A stretch of DNA of 64,000 nt from Tetramitus jugosus (taxonomy: Eukaryota > Heterolobosea > Eutetramitea > Acrasida > Vahlkampfiidae). Position 1 is the first letter of the stretch. The number at the start of each line of letters is the position of its first letter. Of this stretch, positions 19,397 through 30,089 are shown in pieces. The notes under the pieces were generated by a model. That model was not told where the DNA came from. It saw only the letters and a program-made list of their open reading frames with translations, and ran no database searches. The position numbers and the translations under genes were made by a program. The stretch is taken from NCBI GenBank assembly GCA_937625935.1, contig OW569386.1:1-64000 (forward strand). The letters are read 5' to 3'.

Positions 19397-19846
19397 CTAA
19401 CTTCTTGCCTTCTTCAACATTTCGTTATACTCGTCCTCTGTTTTCAACAACAAACTAATCCCGTGCATCTCCTTAATATCCTCCTTCAGCACCTCATGCA
19501 CAGCTCTGTGTCTCTTGACTGGGGTTTGTCCCTTGAATCCATCACTCACGATCAGCACATTGAACATGCTACCACAACCACCACTCACATCCTGAACATT
19601 CAACAAAATTGGTGCAAACTTGTCTGTCAACACATTTTTGATCAGCTGTTCCTTGGTTAATTTCTCCGAAGGTGCGGAATAATGTCGCACGCTCACAAAT
19701 GTCGTTTGCTTCTTGTTGCTTGCTCTTGTGATTGTTGGAGTGATGACAGAAATGTGGTTTGTGGTGGGCATTCGTGATGTCATGGCAAATAATGTTTGAT
19801 GGCGATTGCATGCACCACTCTTGATCAAATGAAGGGCTCTTCTCAT
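19397..19846 (-). CDS. Mitochondrial BolA-like protein, BolA3 type
   Basis: The 149-residue product has a basic, Ser/Thr-rich N-terminus of about 60 residues lacking acidic residues, as in mitochondrial presequences, then a BolA domain of about 80 residues. Diagnostic segments are VQDVSGGCGSMFNVLIVSD and VKRHRAVHEVLKEDIKEMHG, which follow the BolA3 pattern (GGCG plus the HRAV-type histidine). BolA3 works with monothiol glutaredoxin 5 and NFU1 to deliver 4Fe-4S clusters to mitochondrial targets such as lipoate synthase. The cysteine and histidine likely to hold the shared cluster are both present. Confidence 0.87.
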   Translation of the reverse strand: MRRALHLIKSGACNRHQTLFAMTSRMPTTNHISVITPTITRASNKKQTTFVSVRHYSAPSEKLTKEQLIKNVLTDKFAPILLNVQDVSGGCGSMFNVLIVSDGFKGQTPVKRHRAVHEVLKEDIKEMHGISLLLKTEDEYNEMLKKARS

Positions 19847-19910
19847 TTTGTTGGTGTTGTTTTTTGAATAATTTATTATTTTTTGGGTTCAAAAGCATGT
19901 GACCAGAAAA

Positions 19911-21983
19911 CTAGTGGCTCTTGGCTTGTTCTTCCATGTACTTGATCTGGCTCACCGCACTCATAAAGTTGGAGATTTGAGCATCTTTGGCCCATGAGCA
20001 ACAACCTTTCAAATCACTTTCAGATAATCCTGATAGATACTCAACTGATGTAATCTGTTGTTCTGTGAGGGAATCAACAAACTTCTGCTTCATGTCCGTG
20101 GAGAGACTGCACTTGCAATACTGGGTTTTTATCCAATCTTGAATCGTCATTGCTCTAATGGTATCCCATTTGCTCTCCTGTGTTAAATCAGGACGGACTA
20201 GGATATCTGTCCTGTTGAGAGCCTCTTGAGCATTCAATCGATGATCAAACAGGTAATCTTGCACCTGAAATACACTCAAGTGATGGTCACTCACCTTTTC
20301 AGAAAATTCTGTGGCCATAGATTCGATAGTACCTTGTCCATTATCATCTGCGAATGTGTCCAAGAAGAGCTTCTTTGATAGAGGAGCAGTTACATCTTCA
20401 AATCCCTCTTTGGATTCCTTGGTCCCATTCAACATGGAGACCACTCTTTCAGTTAAGGTTGTGGGTTGAATTTCCAAGGTATGTATCTCTTTACCTACTT
20501 GAGCAAGGTCAGCAATCGTAAACAATTTATGCTCGATAAATTTGTTTAGAAACTTTCCCAGACCTAGTCTAACGACCCAATTAGATAAATTATCACCAAT
20601 TCTAGATACTGTGTTTTTAAGAGTTGTTTGTTCTTCAGAGATAGACACAAGCTCATCGAGAGCATATGATTTCTGAGACTCAAAAATCTCCTTGTAATTT
20701 TCTACGCCACCAACACAGTCATCCTTGTATTTCACAAAGTGTCCTTGCAATACAGCCATAGAGCTACTGAACTCTGGAATTTTTTCCAATAACTTGGAGA
20801 GCAATTGTTTTCTTTCGACTTCGGGAACTGAGGCTTCATAAAACTTCTCAAAAAGCCCAGCAATCTGTGATTTATCAGCTCTTTCGAAATTGCATTTCAC
20901 ATCACTTCGTCCAGGTCGTAGGAGTGCACTATCAATCCTGTCGATATGGTTCGTGGTCATGAAAAGGATTCTACCATTCTCTGAAGCAACACCATCAATG
21001 ACGTTCAATAGGCCTGAAAAGGTGATGGATGACTTTTTTGAGTCAATTGTGTTTCTTAAATTGAAAACAGCATCTAGATCCTCGATTAACAATATTGTTC
21101 TCATCGGTACCTTTGAGACAAGTGAGTGTAAAGCAGCATCTCTTCCATAGAAGTTTGACAATGAAAGATAGTAGATATTGAGGTTCAACTGAGTCGCAAT
21201 TGCAGATACTGTACTACTTTTTCCACATCCCGCAGGTCCATAGAGCATGTATCCTCTGCGATATGGAACTCCCACGTCGCGATAGTATTTGCCGCTTCGA
21301 AGAAACTTTGAGACATCATCCAACAACCTTTGAGCCAAATCATTTTGTAGAAACACAGAGTCAAAGGATCTAAGATTTGCCTTTTTAGTCAAGGACCAAA
21401 ATCCCATATCACTCGGAGCATAAATCTTTAGAAAATTAGACTCACTCTTTAGACGCTTGGATCCGGACACTTCCGTAAGCAACTCCTTGAAAATATCAGC
21501 ATTGGTGCCATAGGTGGAGATGTGAATCGTTTCATGAACAAACATCTCGGATCTCCGACCAACAGCCAATGGATCAGCACTCACAACTCTTCTGCACCAC
21601 ATAAAATGACCCTTGTACCAAAAGACGACACCACCATTCGCCCCAGGAAACAGATCCAGTTTCTTGTTGTCTTCTTGAGACTCATCCCACTGGTTCTTCT
21701 TTCCATCTTCGAACGCCTTCATCTGATAATCGGATGAAGACAATGAACTGCTGTTCTTGGCAAGCCACAACAAAAATGATCTGTACAAATCTTGTTCCAC
21801 ATAATTAGAAAATGACACGCTGGATACTGAATATTGACTTAGAGTTCGATAAATCCATTTGATGAAACGGTACAGACTGGTACCCACAGATCCAATTAGA
21901 AACAAGGTAAATGAAGCGATAAACACTTCATTGTAGAAAAACGATTCAAACGCCTGATTATAGTCTATTCGTGAGAGAGGCAT
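19911..21983 (-). CDS. BCS1-like AAA ATPase with long C-terminal extension
   Basis: The 690-residue protein has the BCS1 layout: a membrane segment near 18-38, a BCS1_N region that includes WYKGHFMWCRRV, and an AAA module. Walker A is GPAGCGKSSTVSAI at about 249-262, Walker B is TILLIEDLDAVF at about 294-305, sensor 1 follows in FMTTNHIDRIDSALLRPGRSD, and the last Arg residues are the likely fingers. BCS1 translocates the folded Rieske protein across the mitochondrial inner membrane during complex III assembly. After the AAA module come about 250 extra residues, the last 70 resembling a SAM-type helical domain. Fungal and animal BCS1 end soon after the AAA module, so this may be a BCS1-related paralogue rather than the chaperone itself. 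Confidence 0.8.
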   Translation of the reverse strand: MPLSRIDYNQAFESFFYNEVFIASFTLFLIGSVGTSLYRFIKWIYRTLSQYSVSSVSFSNYVEQDLYRSFLLWLAKNSSSLSSSDYQMKAFEDGKKNQWDESQEDNKKLDLFPGANGGVVFWYKGHFMWCRRVVSADPLAVGRRSEMFVHETIHISTYGTNADIFKELLTEVSGSKRLKSESNFLKIYAPSDMGFWSLTKKANLRSFDSVFLQNDLAQRLLDDVSKFLRSGKYYRDVGVPYRRGYMLYGPAGCGKSSTVSAIATQLNLNIYYLSLSNFYGRDAALHSLVSKVPMRTILLIEDLDAVFNLRNTIDSKKSSITFSGLLNVIDGVASENGRILFMTTNHIDRIDSALLRPGRSDVKCNFERADKSQIAGLFEKFYEASVPEVERKQLLSKLLEKIPEFSSSMAVLQGHFVKYKDDCVGGVENYKEIFESQKSYALDELVSISEEQTTLKNTVSRIGDNLSNWVVRLGLGKFLNKFIEHKLFTIADLAQVGKEIHTLEIQPTTLTERVVSMLNGTKESKEGFEDVTAPLSKKLFLDTFADDNGQGTIESMATEFSEKVSDHHLSVFQVQDYLFDHRLNAQEALNRTDILVRPDLTQESKWDTIRAMTIQDWIKTQYCKCSLSTDMKQKFVDSLTEQQITSVEYLSGLSESDLKGCCSWAKDAQISNFMSAVSQIKYMEEQAKSH

Positions 21984-22153
21984 GGTTATGTTTGTTTGGT
22001 TCTTTTTAGGATCGACCCAACAAGAATCTGCAGAAAAACTTTTTGAAGCGAAAGGTTCAAGTTTGAAGTTGGAGTAGCTCAGAACTTGTTTTTTGTTTTG
22101 TTTTCTGCGCAGAATTTTTCTCCGAATCGTCGCAGTTTTGCAATTTGGCGCTC

Positions 22154-24487
22154 ATGGAGTCTACGAACCTGATCAAATTTTGGAAGAGTAGAACAATGAA
22201 CTATGTCAGAAAATGGAATGATGGTCTTGAATCTCTTGAGGAGAGTTCTAATTATGATTCAACCCCACAAAGGGTTCCCTTCTCACAAAATTCCTACAAG
22301 AGTCAAGACGAGATCAGGTATGTACAGAGTAAACGACTGTTCCGGTTCTGTTAATCGCTAAGTCATGCAATATGGAATAGACTTCGTACTCCATCCGCAA
22401 TAAGTGATCGACCGAGTGAACACATAGACCTTAAGTTTCCTGTCTTATCATCGAAGCAGGGATTAAGTCTCTCTGAGAATCATTGGTTCGATACTCCATC
22501 ATCTAGCAGCAGTAGCCACCAGAGAGCACTACTATCAATCCATTCGAATCCATCTACATCGAAACACATTTTTTCAAATTCATTAAGAGACGATTCCGTG
22601 GAATTCAGTTTCTTGTCAACGGTCAGTAATGAATTGTTAAAAGAATCTGGCGTTAGTTCACTTACTATGAGACAAAATTCAAAGACAAGGAACATTCTCG
22701 ATACCTGGGAGGACTCCTTTTCTGGAGTTAAAGATAGAGACAAAAGAGATCATTCTTTGAGAGATAGGGAAGGATGGAATTCTGATTCGATCTTATCTGG
22801 GGCTCTAGTCCAAACAAAAGAAAGATCTAAACGGGAGGTTTCGGCAGACTCCATCTTAGAGCACAAGAAGAAAGAATTGGATAAATTAATGAAGAGAACT
22901 AATAATCCTGAAGAAGATAGATCATTTTTAAGGTCTAAACCTGCTCATGCACTTCTATTGGACGATCATGGCTCTGGTCATCAAGCACGCTATTATCGGA
23001 GTACTGTGTCAAATTACTCAAAAGGAGTGAAGAATAGAACGGGGGCAGCTGAAAAGTATCGGCAGAAAAAGGGTATCAATCAAGAAATAGAGAGAAAATT
23101 AAACGAATATCGAACAAATGTGCACAAGATGGCCGAGTTGGAGAAAAGGGTGGAGAGTTATAAACGTGAGAGGAAACCTGATACTCCCAAAGATTCTGTG
23201 AATCGGATAGTAAAGAATGTCAAGGAGCTATCATCATATCATCCTCAAAACCAACTTAAAACCATTGAGAAAAGAGGAGAACTTCTAAACCAACGATTGA
23301 ACGAAGTTAAACAAAAGAGAATGATTTTAGAACACACCGCGAAAGAAGAAACCGAAATCAAAATCGAACTACGTTTAGAAAAAAGAACTATCAGAGATCT
23401 TCAACAAATAGTTAGTGCTTTCAACGATGCATGGACTACTATCATCACTAGTGTAAAAATGTTCAATTTGTTTTCAGACCTTTTCCGGGAGCTTCAAATC
23501 AAGAAAGAGGAAGAAGCCAAAAGAAGAAAACAAGAAGAAGCTGAGAGAGAAGAGAAATTGAGAATCGAAGAGGAGGAAAGGAAACGAATGGAATTGATCA
23601 ATAGTCAATTCAAAACTAGATTCCGAAAGCAACTCCGAATTATCAGTCATGTATTAGTACCAGCTGTTATGCGATGGAGAACAAAGAGGCAGAAAGAGAA
23701 GATTCACATCATTCGAGCTTTTCTAGTTGACCTGAACGAAACCTTCAAAATTCCGTTGGCAATGACGAGATACAAAAACGCTGTTACCAGAATACAAACT
23801 TTTTACAGACAGTACCGCGCGATGAACAATGCTCGGATATTGTTAATCAAACTTCAAATTGATGAAGTGATAAATCGAAAAATGGGTCAAATAGAGAAAC
23901 TAATAGAAGTTGAGAAAAAGAAATCAGGGAATTCACAGGGTGGCTTTTCTAGTTCAAAAATCTCTTTAAAATCCCCAGGAAAATCCTTGACTCCCAAGTT
24001 GAGTCTTCGGTACTTGATGAATCAGAGGGGAACTTCAGAAAAATTGTATGAATTAATGGCAAAGAAAGAAGAACTTAAGAAAATTGATATTCAAGTTCGA
24101 GTCAAGTTTATTAAACAAAATATGGTAGAGAGGAGGAGAAGATATATGGAAGATATGGACAGATATGAAAGATATGTTTCCTTTGCCAAAAACAAGTCCA
24201 GTTTAGGAGCCAAGGATGTGAACGTTCTACCAAAACCACATTTCAAACTTTTGTTAGAGAATGAATCTATCACGAAGCTCGTCGAACAGATGCGATCTCA
24301 TACCAGGGAGCTGATCATCCAACAACGAAATGAAAACAAAACTCTTACCGCAAAGAGAGGACACCTAAAACAGGACTTCACTGACTTCTTCCAAGCGAAC
24401 AATGATGAATTCAGAAAAACGACCTACATTAAGAGGAAAAACTTTGACTTCACCAACGAAAGTGAGGTGATTAATAGTGCAGTCTAA
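22154..24487 (+). CDS. Coiled-coil protein with an IQ-like motif, two exons
   Basis: Exon 1 (22154-22317) and exon 2 (22381-24487) are joined across a 63-base intron, GTATGT to GGAATAG, giving 756 residues in frame. The N-terminal third is rich in Ser and charged residues. From about 280 onward the protein is mostly coiled coil (EEEAKRRKQEEAEREEKLRI). The segment VTRIQTFYRQYRAMNNARI fits an IQ calmodulin-binding motif. Such proteins are common in flagellar and basal-body structures, and that role would suit an amoeboflagellate, but nothing here proves it. I know of no named family. Confidence 0.7.
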
Positions 24488-24516
24488 AGTGTAATTGTTT
24501 ATTCTTTGGATTGATT

Positions 24517-26100
24517 CTATCTCGGGTGATTCCTCCTCATGGAAAATAATTTATGACCTATCACCAGAAACGTGAACAACATGGCAGATAGAAACATACA
24601 AGCACCAAATGCTTGAAATTGTTTCAATGCATTGAGATTCATAACATTTTTTCCAATAATTAATTGAATGACAACTTGAACTACGTTTTGAAGTGTTGAG
24701 TTGATTGAGAAGACAGCAGCAAACTTTGTCTCCTTCATGCTCTTTGCTATTTGAGCCATAGAAATGACTAACAGAAACTCAAACATACAATGGTACAAAA
24801 TGAATAGGACATATGCTACAACGAGAGGAATGGATTTGTACCCTAGGAAAAACAAGCAAACTCCACATAATGAACTGAGTATGATGCATATATACTCCCC
24901 GAATCTGTCTACTATCGATTCTATCCTAGCTGGTACTAGAGACAGAAACCCTGCGAACAAATAGGCAACTTTGTGATGTCAGTTATCAAGTCAGACACTA
25001 AAAACTTATTATTATTAAGATCGGACAGACTTACCAGCCATTAAGAATCCATTGAATGAATGACCATAATCTAAAGCTTTGAATAATGTTTGATAATATG
25101 TCAGAGACAAGGAATGAACTGAAACAGCCACAAGTCCAAATACACTCCAAAAACTGACTTGGAAACTTGACAGGTAGCAGCTCAGCGTCTGATAGGGTAA
25201 TTGTTTTAAACGTTGCCATACAGAAATTTTCTCTTCTGCTGCCACGGCAATAGCACCTCGTATCAACGTTGGTTTCTGATCAATCGAAACAACATATTTG
25301 CTCGGACTAGGGAACGCAACAACTGAAATGATGAGGCACGGCAAAGTGCACAAAATGGATGCATAATACAACGTATACATCTCAAAATGCATCATATACA
25401 TAAACTGCCCAATCAATGCACCTGCCACATTACCCAATAACATCAATGCCCTCGTCAACCCCGTAATAAAATGATAATCTGACTTCTGAGTCATGTGATA
25501 CCTTAAAGCGAAAAAACTCTGATAACATGAGAAACTCCAAGCAACAGCAACTTCTGTCCCCTGTAGCAACCACACTTGATCTCTCCGAGCAAACAATGTC
25601 ACATACAACTCGATTACATGAAGAATGATGCCACTCGCAATGATCCACTTGTGTCCAAATAGGCGCAACTCACTCATTACACCCACAAACAACTGCACAA
25701 GGAGCATTGAATAGGTCCATACGGGGAAAATGGTTCGCAAAATCGTTTCAAGAGACAAACCTTTCTGCTTCATGAGAAATTCAACCAGAAATGGCTGTGC
25801 AGGATTCGAGATGTAAAAGAAGGCAAATAAGCTGAGCCACAGCACATAACTCCTCCGAGAGAGAAACTGTGAGAAGCGACCAGTAAATCTTCCCACTGCC
25901 CTGTGATCTCCATCATCAGTCATCATCATGGGAGTGCTGTGATCATTACGACCAGCACCAACACCACCATTATCCTCATTGTCGTCGTTCAAGCTCTTGT
26001 TGACAGTCTTACTGCCATAATGATTCATCCGCACAGGAGAGTCAGCATCAGTCAGATCACTTGTTTCCTCATCATGACGGTTATCCGTGTTCTGTTTCAT
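24517..26100 (-). CDS. SLC19-type (reduced folate / thiamine) transporter, two exons
   Basis: Exon 1 (26100-25035) and exon 2 (24950-24517) are separated by an 84-base intron, GTAAGTC to TTCGCAG, and encode 499 residues. An acidic hydrophilic N-terminus of about 90 residues precedes about twelve membrane segments. The pattern matches the SLC19 family: SNPAQPFLVEFL at the first helix, and YHFITGLTRALMLLGNVAGA in the fifth, where animal members carry a similar Arg-Ala-x-x-LLG motif. Family members import folates or thiamine across the plasma membrane; which one is used here cannot be told. An in-frame extension upstream overlaps PEX16 and was not used. Confidence 0.78.
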
Positions 26101-26200
26101 TGTGCTGTTCTTGATTTGTGAAAATACCAAAATTAATTCTCCGAGCTCGTAAGTAACTGGTTGTATATGGTTGTATCGAAAGGATTGATCATGTGCAAGT

Positions 26201-27382
26201 TTATTGGAGTTCTGTATAGAAGTAATAGTTTTGAATCGATACTGTGTACTCCAAAATATTGGCAATCAATGTTCCAATCAGCGGTATCTTATTCAGCACA
26301 CGACACACCCATTCAATCAACGGTTTCATGAGCAAGTCAAACATTGGACTCTTGAATAAGTAGTTTTGATAGGAGAACCGACGTTGAGTCTCTGCTTCCA
26401 CGCACTTTGACCTATCTCTGTCATCCATTGTGCGCAACAAGTATTGACCACACAAGTCAATCAACAGAGAAACGGCCCATGGTTGCCAAGACTTTGAACC
26501 AAACTTGATGAGTGCCAACACGTAGAGAACAGGTCTCACAGCATTCAACAACTCTCCCATGATGACTCTCCATTGAGAAGAATGACCATCATAAGGCTTT
26601 AACATGGTAGATTGTGCCATCTTCTTTGCTAGCATGGTCTGAGAGAGATTTGGTACTCTTCGTTTCGTCCTTGATCCCACCACACCTCCTCTGGTGCCAT
26701 GTTGTTCCTTGTTGATTGCATCAGCTTCTTCATTTCTATCATCATCCTTATTGTAAAGTGGCATGGCGGGAGCCGTGTCGGTCAATTCCATTCTTAATAA
26801 CTCCGCTCTTTCCATATGAAGATCACCGTCTGTAGGCATCAATGTATGGTGGACATGGATGGGTGTTTGAGTGTGTCTTCTGATCCGGAACACTGCAAAC
26901 ATCTTCAAAATGGCCTTGGTCACTTCAATGATCAGAATAATGGGCCATTTGAGATGAGAGTGAGCAGAGCTTCTCGTCACATACATCTCAATGATCATAC
27001 TCAGGTGTTGAATGAGTTTTAAGAGCTGATTGATGCGATAGAGTGGTCCAAATCGATTGTCTCTCTGAATTTCAATGTTCATTTGTTGATGTTTTGTAAG
27101 CAAATGTTCATTGTAAAGGTCAAAAACATTGACAATCGTGTTGCATAGCTCAATAAAGAATTCACTGTCTTCTCTCATGCTAAATGTGATTCCGACATTG
27201 GCAACGCCCTTCACTCCTTGAATCAACGTTTGATTATTCACAAAAAACAATTCATATTGATGAATGAGGTTACTAATGGCATCCTTTGTTGATCGATTGT
27301 TGTTTTTGTTGTTGTGAGGACGAGCGATTGTGTTGGGATCGGACGCTTGATTAATATTGTTGTTCTTGCTGTTGTTGTACAT
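26201..27382 (-). CDS. PEX16: Peroxisomal membrane biogenesis factor PEX16
   Basis: The 393-residue product fits PEX16 from end to end. After an Asn-rich leader, residues 30-70 carry the N-terminal signature (LIHQYELFFVNNQTLIQGVK). In the middle comes LLKLIQHLSMIIEMYVTRSS. The conserved C-terminal half includes WRVIMGELLNAVRPVLYVLA, GSKSWQPWAVSLLIDL, and YQNYLFKSPMFD. PEX16 sits in the ER and peroxisomal membranes, receives PEX3, and is needed to form new peroxisomes. The insert at about 190-250 is charged and probably species-specific. ATG at 27382 was chosen; the earlier frame opens with TTG. Confidence 0.9.
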   Translation of the reverse strand: MYNNSKNNNINQASDPNTIARPHNNKNNNRSTKDAISNLIHQYELFFVNNQTLIQGVKGVANVGITFSMREDSEFFIELCNTIVNVFDLYNEHLLTKHQQMNIEIQRDNRFGPLYRINQLLKLIQHLSMIIEMYVTRSSAHSHLKWPIILIIEVTKAILKMFAVFRIRRHTQTPIHVHHTLMPTDGDLHMERAELLRMELTDTAPAMPLYNKDDDRNEEADAINKEQHGTRGGVVGSRTKRRVPNLSQTMLAKKMAQSTMLKPYDGHSSQWRVIMGELLNAVRPVLYVLALIKFGSKSWQPWAVSLLIDLCGQYLLRTMDDRDRSKCVEAETQRRFSYQNYLFKSPMFDLLMKPLIEWVCRVLNKIPLIGTLIANILEYTVSIQNYYFYTELQ

Positions 27383-27752
27383 GATTTTGTGACGTTTTTT
27401 GTTCAAGTCTGGAGAACGGAAAATTGATCATACGGGAAAAAGGATTTCGGAGTTTTACAAGCGTTTGTAAATGGATTATGGAAAGAGTTTTTCTCAAACT
27501 CTGTTGGATGTGCGTGTGAGAAGCAATTCTTCAATTGTTCATCATCACTCTTTGATTGTTGTTGTTCTTGCCATGAAATAGTTAATGGTCCCGCGCGGAT
27601 ACTTCTCACAGTCTGTGCTTTCTCTCTTTGCTCTTCAGTGTCGCAAATTTGCGAAGAAACAAGAAGAACAAAGCAAGAGTCAGAGAGACTGAGCTTTGTT
27701 ACATTCGTCGTGTGAACGTAACGCATGGTATCTCCCAAAGCATCTTCCCTTC
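27383..27752. other. Intergenic region between PEX16 and the proline-rich gene
   Basis: About 370 bases. A 111-codon frame on the minus strand (27403-27738) has no recognisable domain and abuts the PEX16 leader, so it is more likely promoter or 5' leader DNA of PEX16 together with the 3' end of the next gene. No RNA gene seen. Confidence 0.5.
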
Positions 27753-28844
27753 TTACAAGTTCAAAGGCCTCAATGCCCTACCACTTGGATTTGGAGAAGA
27801 AACATTACTCTTTTGACGTGGTCTTCCAATGGACTTGTTCTCCTTGTCCAACCCTGGTGAATTAAAGTCGTCGTCAGACTCCGAATCGCTATCATTTAGA
27901 TTCTTAAACTTCTTTTGAATGGCAGCAAATAATTCATTTTGAAGATTTCCACTGGCACCCATTGATTTCGTCCTTGGGTCTCTGCACGGTGTTCCACCTG
28001 GACTTCTCTTTTGTGCAGTACTCTTCAGTAGATTATCCTTCTTTACATTCTTGATCATATCAACCAAACTCATGGATCTCTCCATCTTTGGTCTATTGTT
28101 ATTGTTCGAAGGTGGATTTCTTGGTGTGGAAGTAGGTGTAGGAGTTGTCATTGACGAAAATGAATCTGCATTGTTATTCGTATTACTATTGTTGTTGTTG
28201 TTGTTATTATTCGTATTGTTGTTGAGGCTGAGGAGTAGAGGTGGTGCATTGGATTGAGGAATTCGTGTGCCTCCAGTGGTCATCATACCACCATTCATTG
28301 GAGGTGGAGGTGGTGGAGGAGCAAAGAATTGTGGTGGTGGTGGAGGTGGAGGTGGTGCAACTGAACTCTGATTCGTTCGTTGTTGTTGTGAAACAGAAGT
28401 AGTAGCTCCACTGTTCGTCATCATTGCCATTTCCTTTTTCAACATGAGCAATTGAGTCTCAAGGTCCTCTAGTTTGCCACTACCACCCATGTCATCATCC
28501 AACAAGAGTAAATTGTCGACTGCTGCTTCCAAATTCAATCGATCATCTTCATCACTCAAAATTCTACTGCTGTTGAGTGAAGAGAGTGTAGATGATGATT
28601 TACCCTTTTTTGGTGGGGTGTAAAGACCCATTTGACGTCTCACTCTTCTAAAGTAAGCCTTTGTCTGTTTACTCTTTTTTGATGACCGTGATTTTGATGC
28701 ACCAAATAATCCACTCTTCACAAGTGCTCTGTGTGTGTTTGGTGCAACAATCAACAGAACATCTGATGAGTATTCTACCATAAAGTCTCTCGTGTTGGAC
28801 AAGACTGCCCACACGAGAAGAAATAATCGTTCGCCTATCGCCAT
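27753..28844 (-). CDS. Proline-rich protein with a mitochondrial-fission-regulator (MTFR)-like motif
   Basis: The 363-residue product begins with a short conserved-looking domain (about 1-75), followed by a coiled segment (LEDLETQLLMLKKEMAMM), two polyproline runs (about 163-185), an Asn-rich run, and a C-terminal region in which MIKNVKKDNLLK and KRSPGGTPCRD are followed by ELFAAIQKKFKNLNDSDSES. The RSPGGTP motif followed by a basic helix and acidic stretch, after polyproline, is the layout of the animal MTFR1/MTFR2/MTFR1L family, which affects mitochondrial shape. The same polyproline-basic helix layout could serve a WH2-like actin regulator. Low-complexity content keeps confidence moderate. 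Confidence 0.5.
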   Translation of the reverse strand: MAIGERLFLLVWAVLSNTRDFMVEYSSDVLLIVAPNTHRALVKSGLFGASKSRSSKKSKQTKAYFRRVRRQMGLYTPPKKGKSSSTLSSLNSSRILSDEDDRLNLEAAVDNLLLLDDDMGGSGKLEDLETQLLMLKKEMAMMTNSGATTSVSQQQRTNQSSVAPPPPPPPPQFFAPPPPPPPMNGGMMTTGGTRIPQSNAPPLLLSLNNNTNNNNNNNNSNTNNNADSFSSMTTPTPTSTPRNPPSNNNNRPKMERSMSLVDMIKNVKKDNLLKSTAQKRSPGGTPCRDPRTKSMGASGNLQNELFAAIQKKFKNLNDSDSESDDDFNSPGLDKENKSIGRPRQKSNVSSPNPSGRALRPLNL

Positions 28845-29738
28845 AATGATTTGTTGTTTTTTTTATCGCTTTTTGTTGTTGTTGTTCTTGTTGAAAAATA
28901 AAAGATAATTGTTGTTGTATGCTTCACGATGTGAAAATGCGCTCTTTGATTTTTTTTTTCAGGAGGATGTTTGTTGTTGCGAATCGAATGGAACAAGAGC
29001 AGAATCAATTTTTGGTGTGATTTTGAGTTGACAAAAAATAGGTATTTTTTTTCTGCTTTTGGGAGATTGAAGTGTTGTTTGTTGTTGTTGTGTGACGAGT
29101 ACTCGAATGATTCTCCAAGCGTGTTCACAACTCTGACAATAATGTTGTTCTTCTTCAAGTCAAGTGGTGTTGTGTTTTGAGGAAATTGCAATTCTGTTGC
29201 TAGGTGTAACAGTGTGTAAATTTTTGCCGACTAACGGGAAGATTTTGTAATGTCGGAATTGCGTCACTTGGCGCCAAACAAGGTTTTGGGTGTTCCAAAT
29301 GAGTATGGACCATAACAACAGTTCGAACAATATGAATAACACCAATATCAGTGGCAGTGAAAAGGATCCATGTCGCAGGATGATCCTGCTGAATAAAACA
29401 TTGAGTTTTTTGAAGGGATTTATGTCATTGTTCATGAACAACTAAGCCAGGATCACTATGGCAAACTGAACAACAAAGACAGCAGCCAGTTTGATCCGCT
29501 CGATATCCGTAGTGCTGATTTTTGTTGGCGCACGTGAGTAAAACCTGCTAATTCTGGAGTTCGAGCCGATTCCCTCGTCATGCCATTGACATCACGGATT
29601 GTAAAGTTGACATTCGGATGGGGACTAGGGGGATATTTCGTCACAGCTCGGTTTCCAAACCTTTAAAAGCCGCCAGTATACAGGCCAACAACTTCTATTT
29701 CAACATCCACAAACCAAATAACTACACATACTTTAACC
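28845..29738. other. Long divergent intergenic region
   Basis: About 0.9 kb lies between the divergent proline-rich gene and the secreted-protein gene. It has several T-rich and TTG-repeat stretches next to the minus-strand gene, and CTTTAAAAGC followed by pyrimidine-rich DNA close to the plus-strand start, the likely promoter of the highly expressed small gene. One small membrane-like frame (29160-29435) is listed apart. Confidence 0.45.
29160..29435 (-). CDS. Possible small single-pass membrane protein
   Basis: A 91-codon ATG frame contains one strongly hydrophobic stretch (LPLILVLFILFELLLWSILI) flanked by basic residues. It has no recognisable family. It lies alone in a long intergenic region, so it may be a real small gene or chance; TTTT-rich sequence nearby is compatible with either. 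Confidence 0.25.
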   Translation of the reverse strand: MNNDINPFKKLNVLFSRIILRHGSFSLPLILVLFILFELLLWSILIWNTQNLVWRQVTQFRHYKIFPLVGKNLHTVTPSNRIAISSKHNTT

Positions 29739-30089
29739 ATGAGAATTATTTCCGTTCTTTTGCTCATTGCTCTTTTGGCTACCGTTGTTCTGTGCGCAAG
29801 ACCAACCGACTTGAAGTTGACTAGACCAGTCATCAAGAAGTGGGTTCAACGTCCATTGACCAGACCAGCTCACCCAAGACTCCCAATCTCTGACAGAAAG
29901 ATCAGAAATCTCAAGAAGGCTGTTGCTGCTCAAGAAGAAGCTTTGGCTGACTTGAAGTTCGACCTCTCCTGCACCTACCTCTGCAACACCTGGTACTTGT
30001 GCCATGCTAAGGGAAGCTGGGGCGGTAACACCGCTGGATGTGCCAAGCCATCCGGATGTGTCTGCGACAAATTCTTCTGGGAAAAGTAA
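29739..30089 (+). CDS. Small secreted cysteine-rich protein, probably highly expressed
   Basis: The 116-residue product starts with a clear signal peptide (ISVLLLIALLATVVLCA, likely cut near residue 20). A basic, proline-containing stretch follows (20-60), then a predicted helix (RKIRNLKKAVAAQEEALADL), and then a compact domain with six cysteines spaced C-x3-C-x5-C-x12-C-x5-C-x-C. The C-x3-C and C-x-C pairs recall small disulfide-stabilised peptides, though the order is not the classical defensin one. The helix between could be a propeptide. Codons end in C or G far more often than in neighbouring genes (CTC, ACC, AAG), as in the eL30 gene at 44463, which suggests strong expression. Function unknown; an extracellular structural or antimicrobial role are both open. 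Confidence 0.8.
   Translation: MRIISVLLLIALLATVVLCARPTDLKLTRPVIKKWVQRPLTRPAHPRLPISDRKIRNLKKAVAAQEEALADLKFDLSCTYLCNTWYLCHAKGSWGGNTAGCAKPSGCVCDKFFWEK

Noticed and set aside
25015-26265. Longer N-terminus for the SLC19-type transporter
   Set aside because: The extension overlaps the 3' end of PEX16, lacks family similarity, and an ATG at 26100 gives a normal hydrophilic leader.
27403-27738. 111-codon gene upstream of PEX16
   Set aside because: No domain, unremarkable composition, and it occupies the likely PEX16 leader and promoter.
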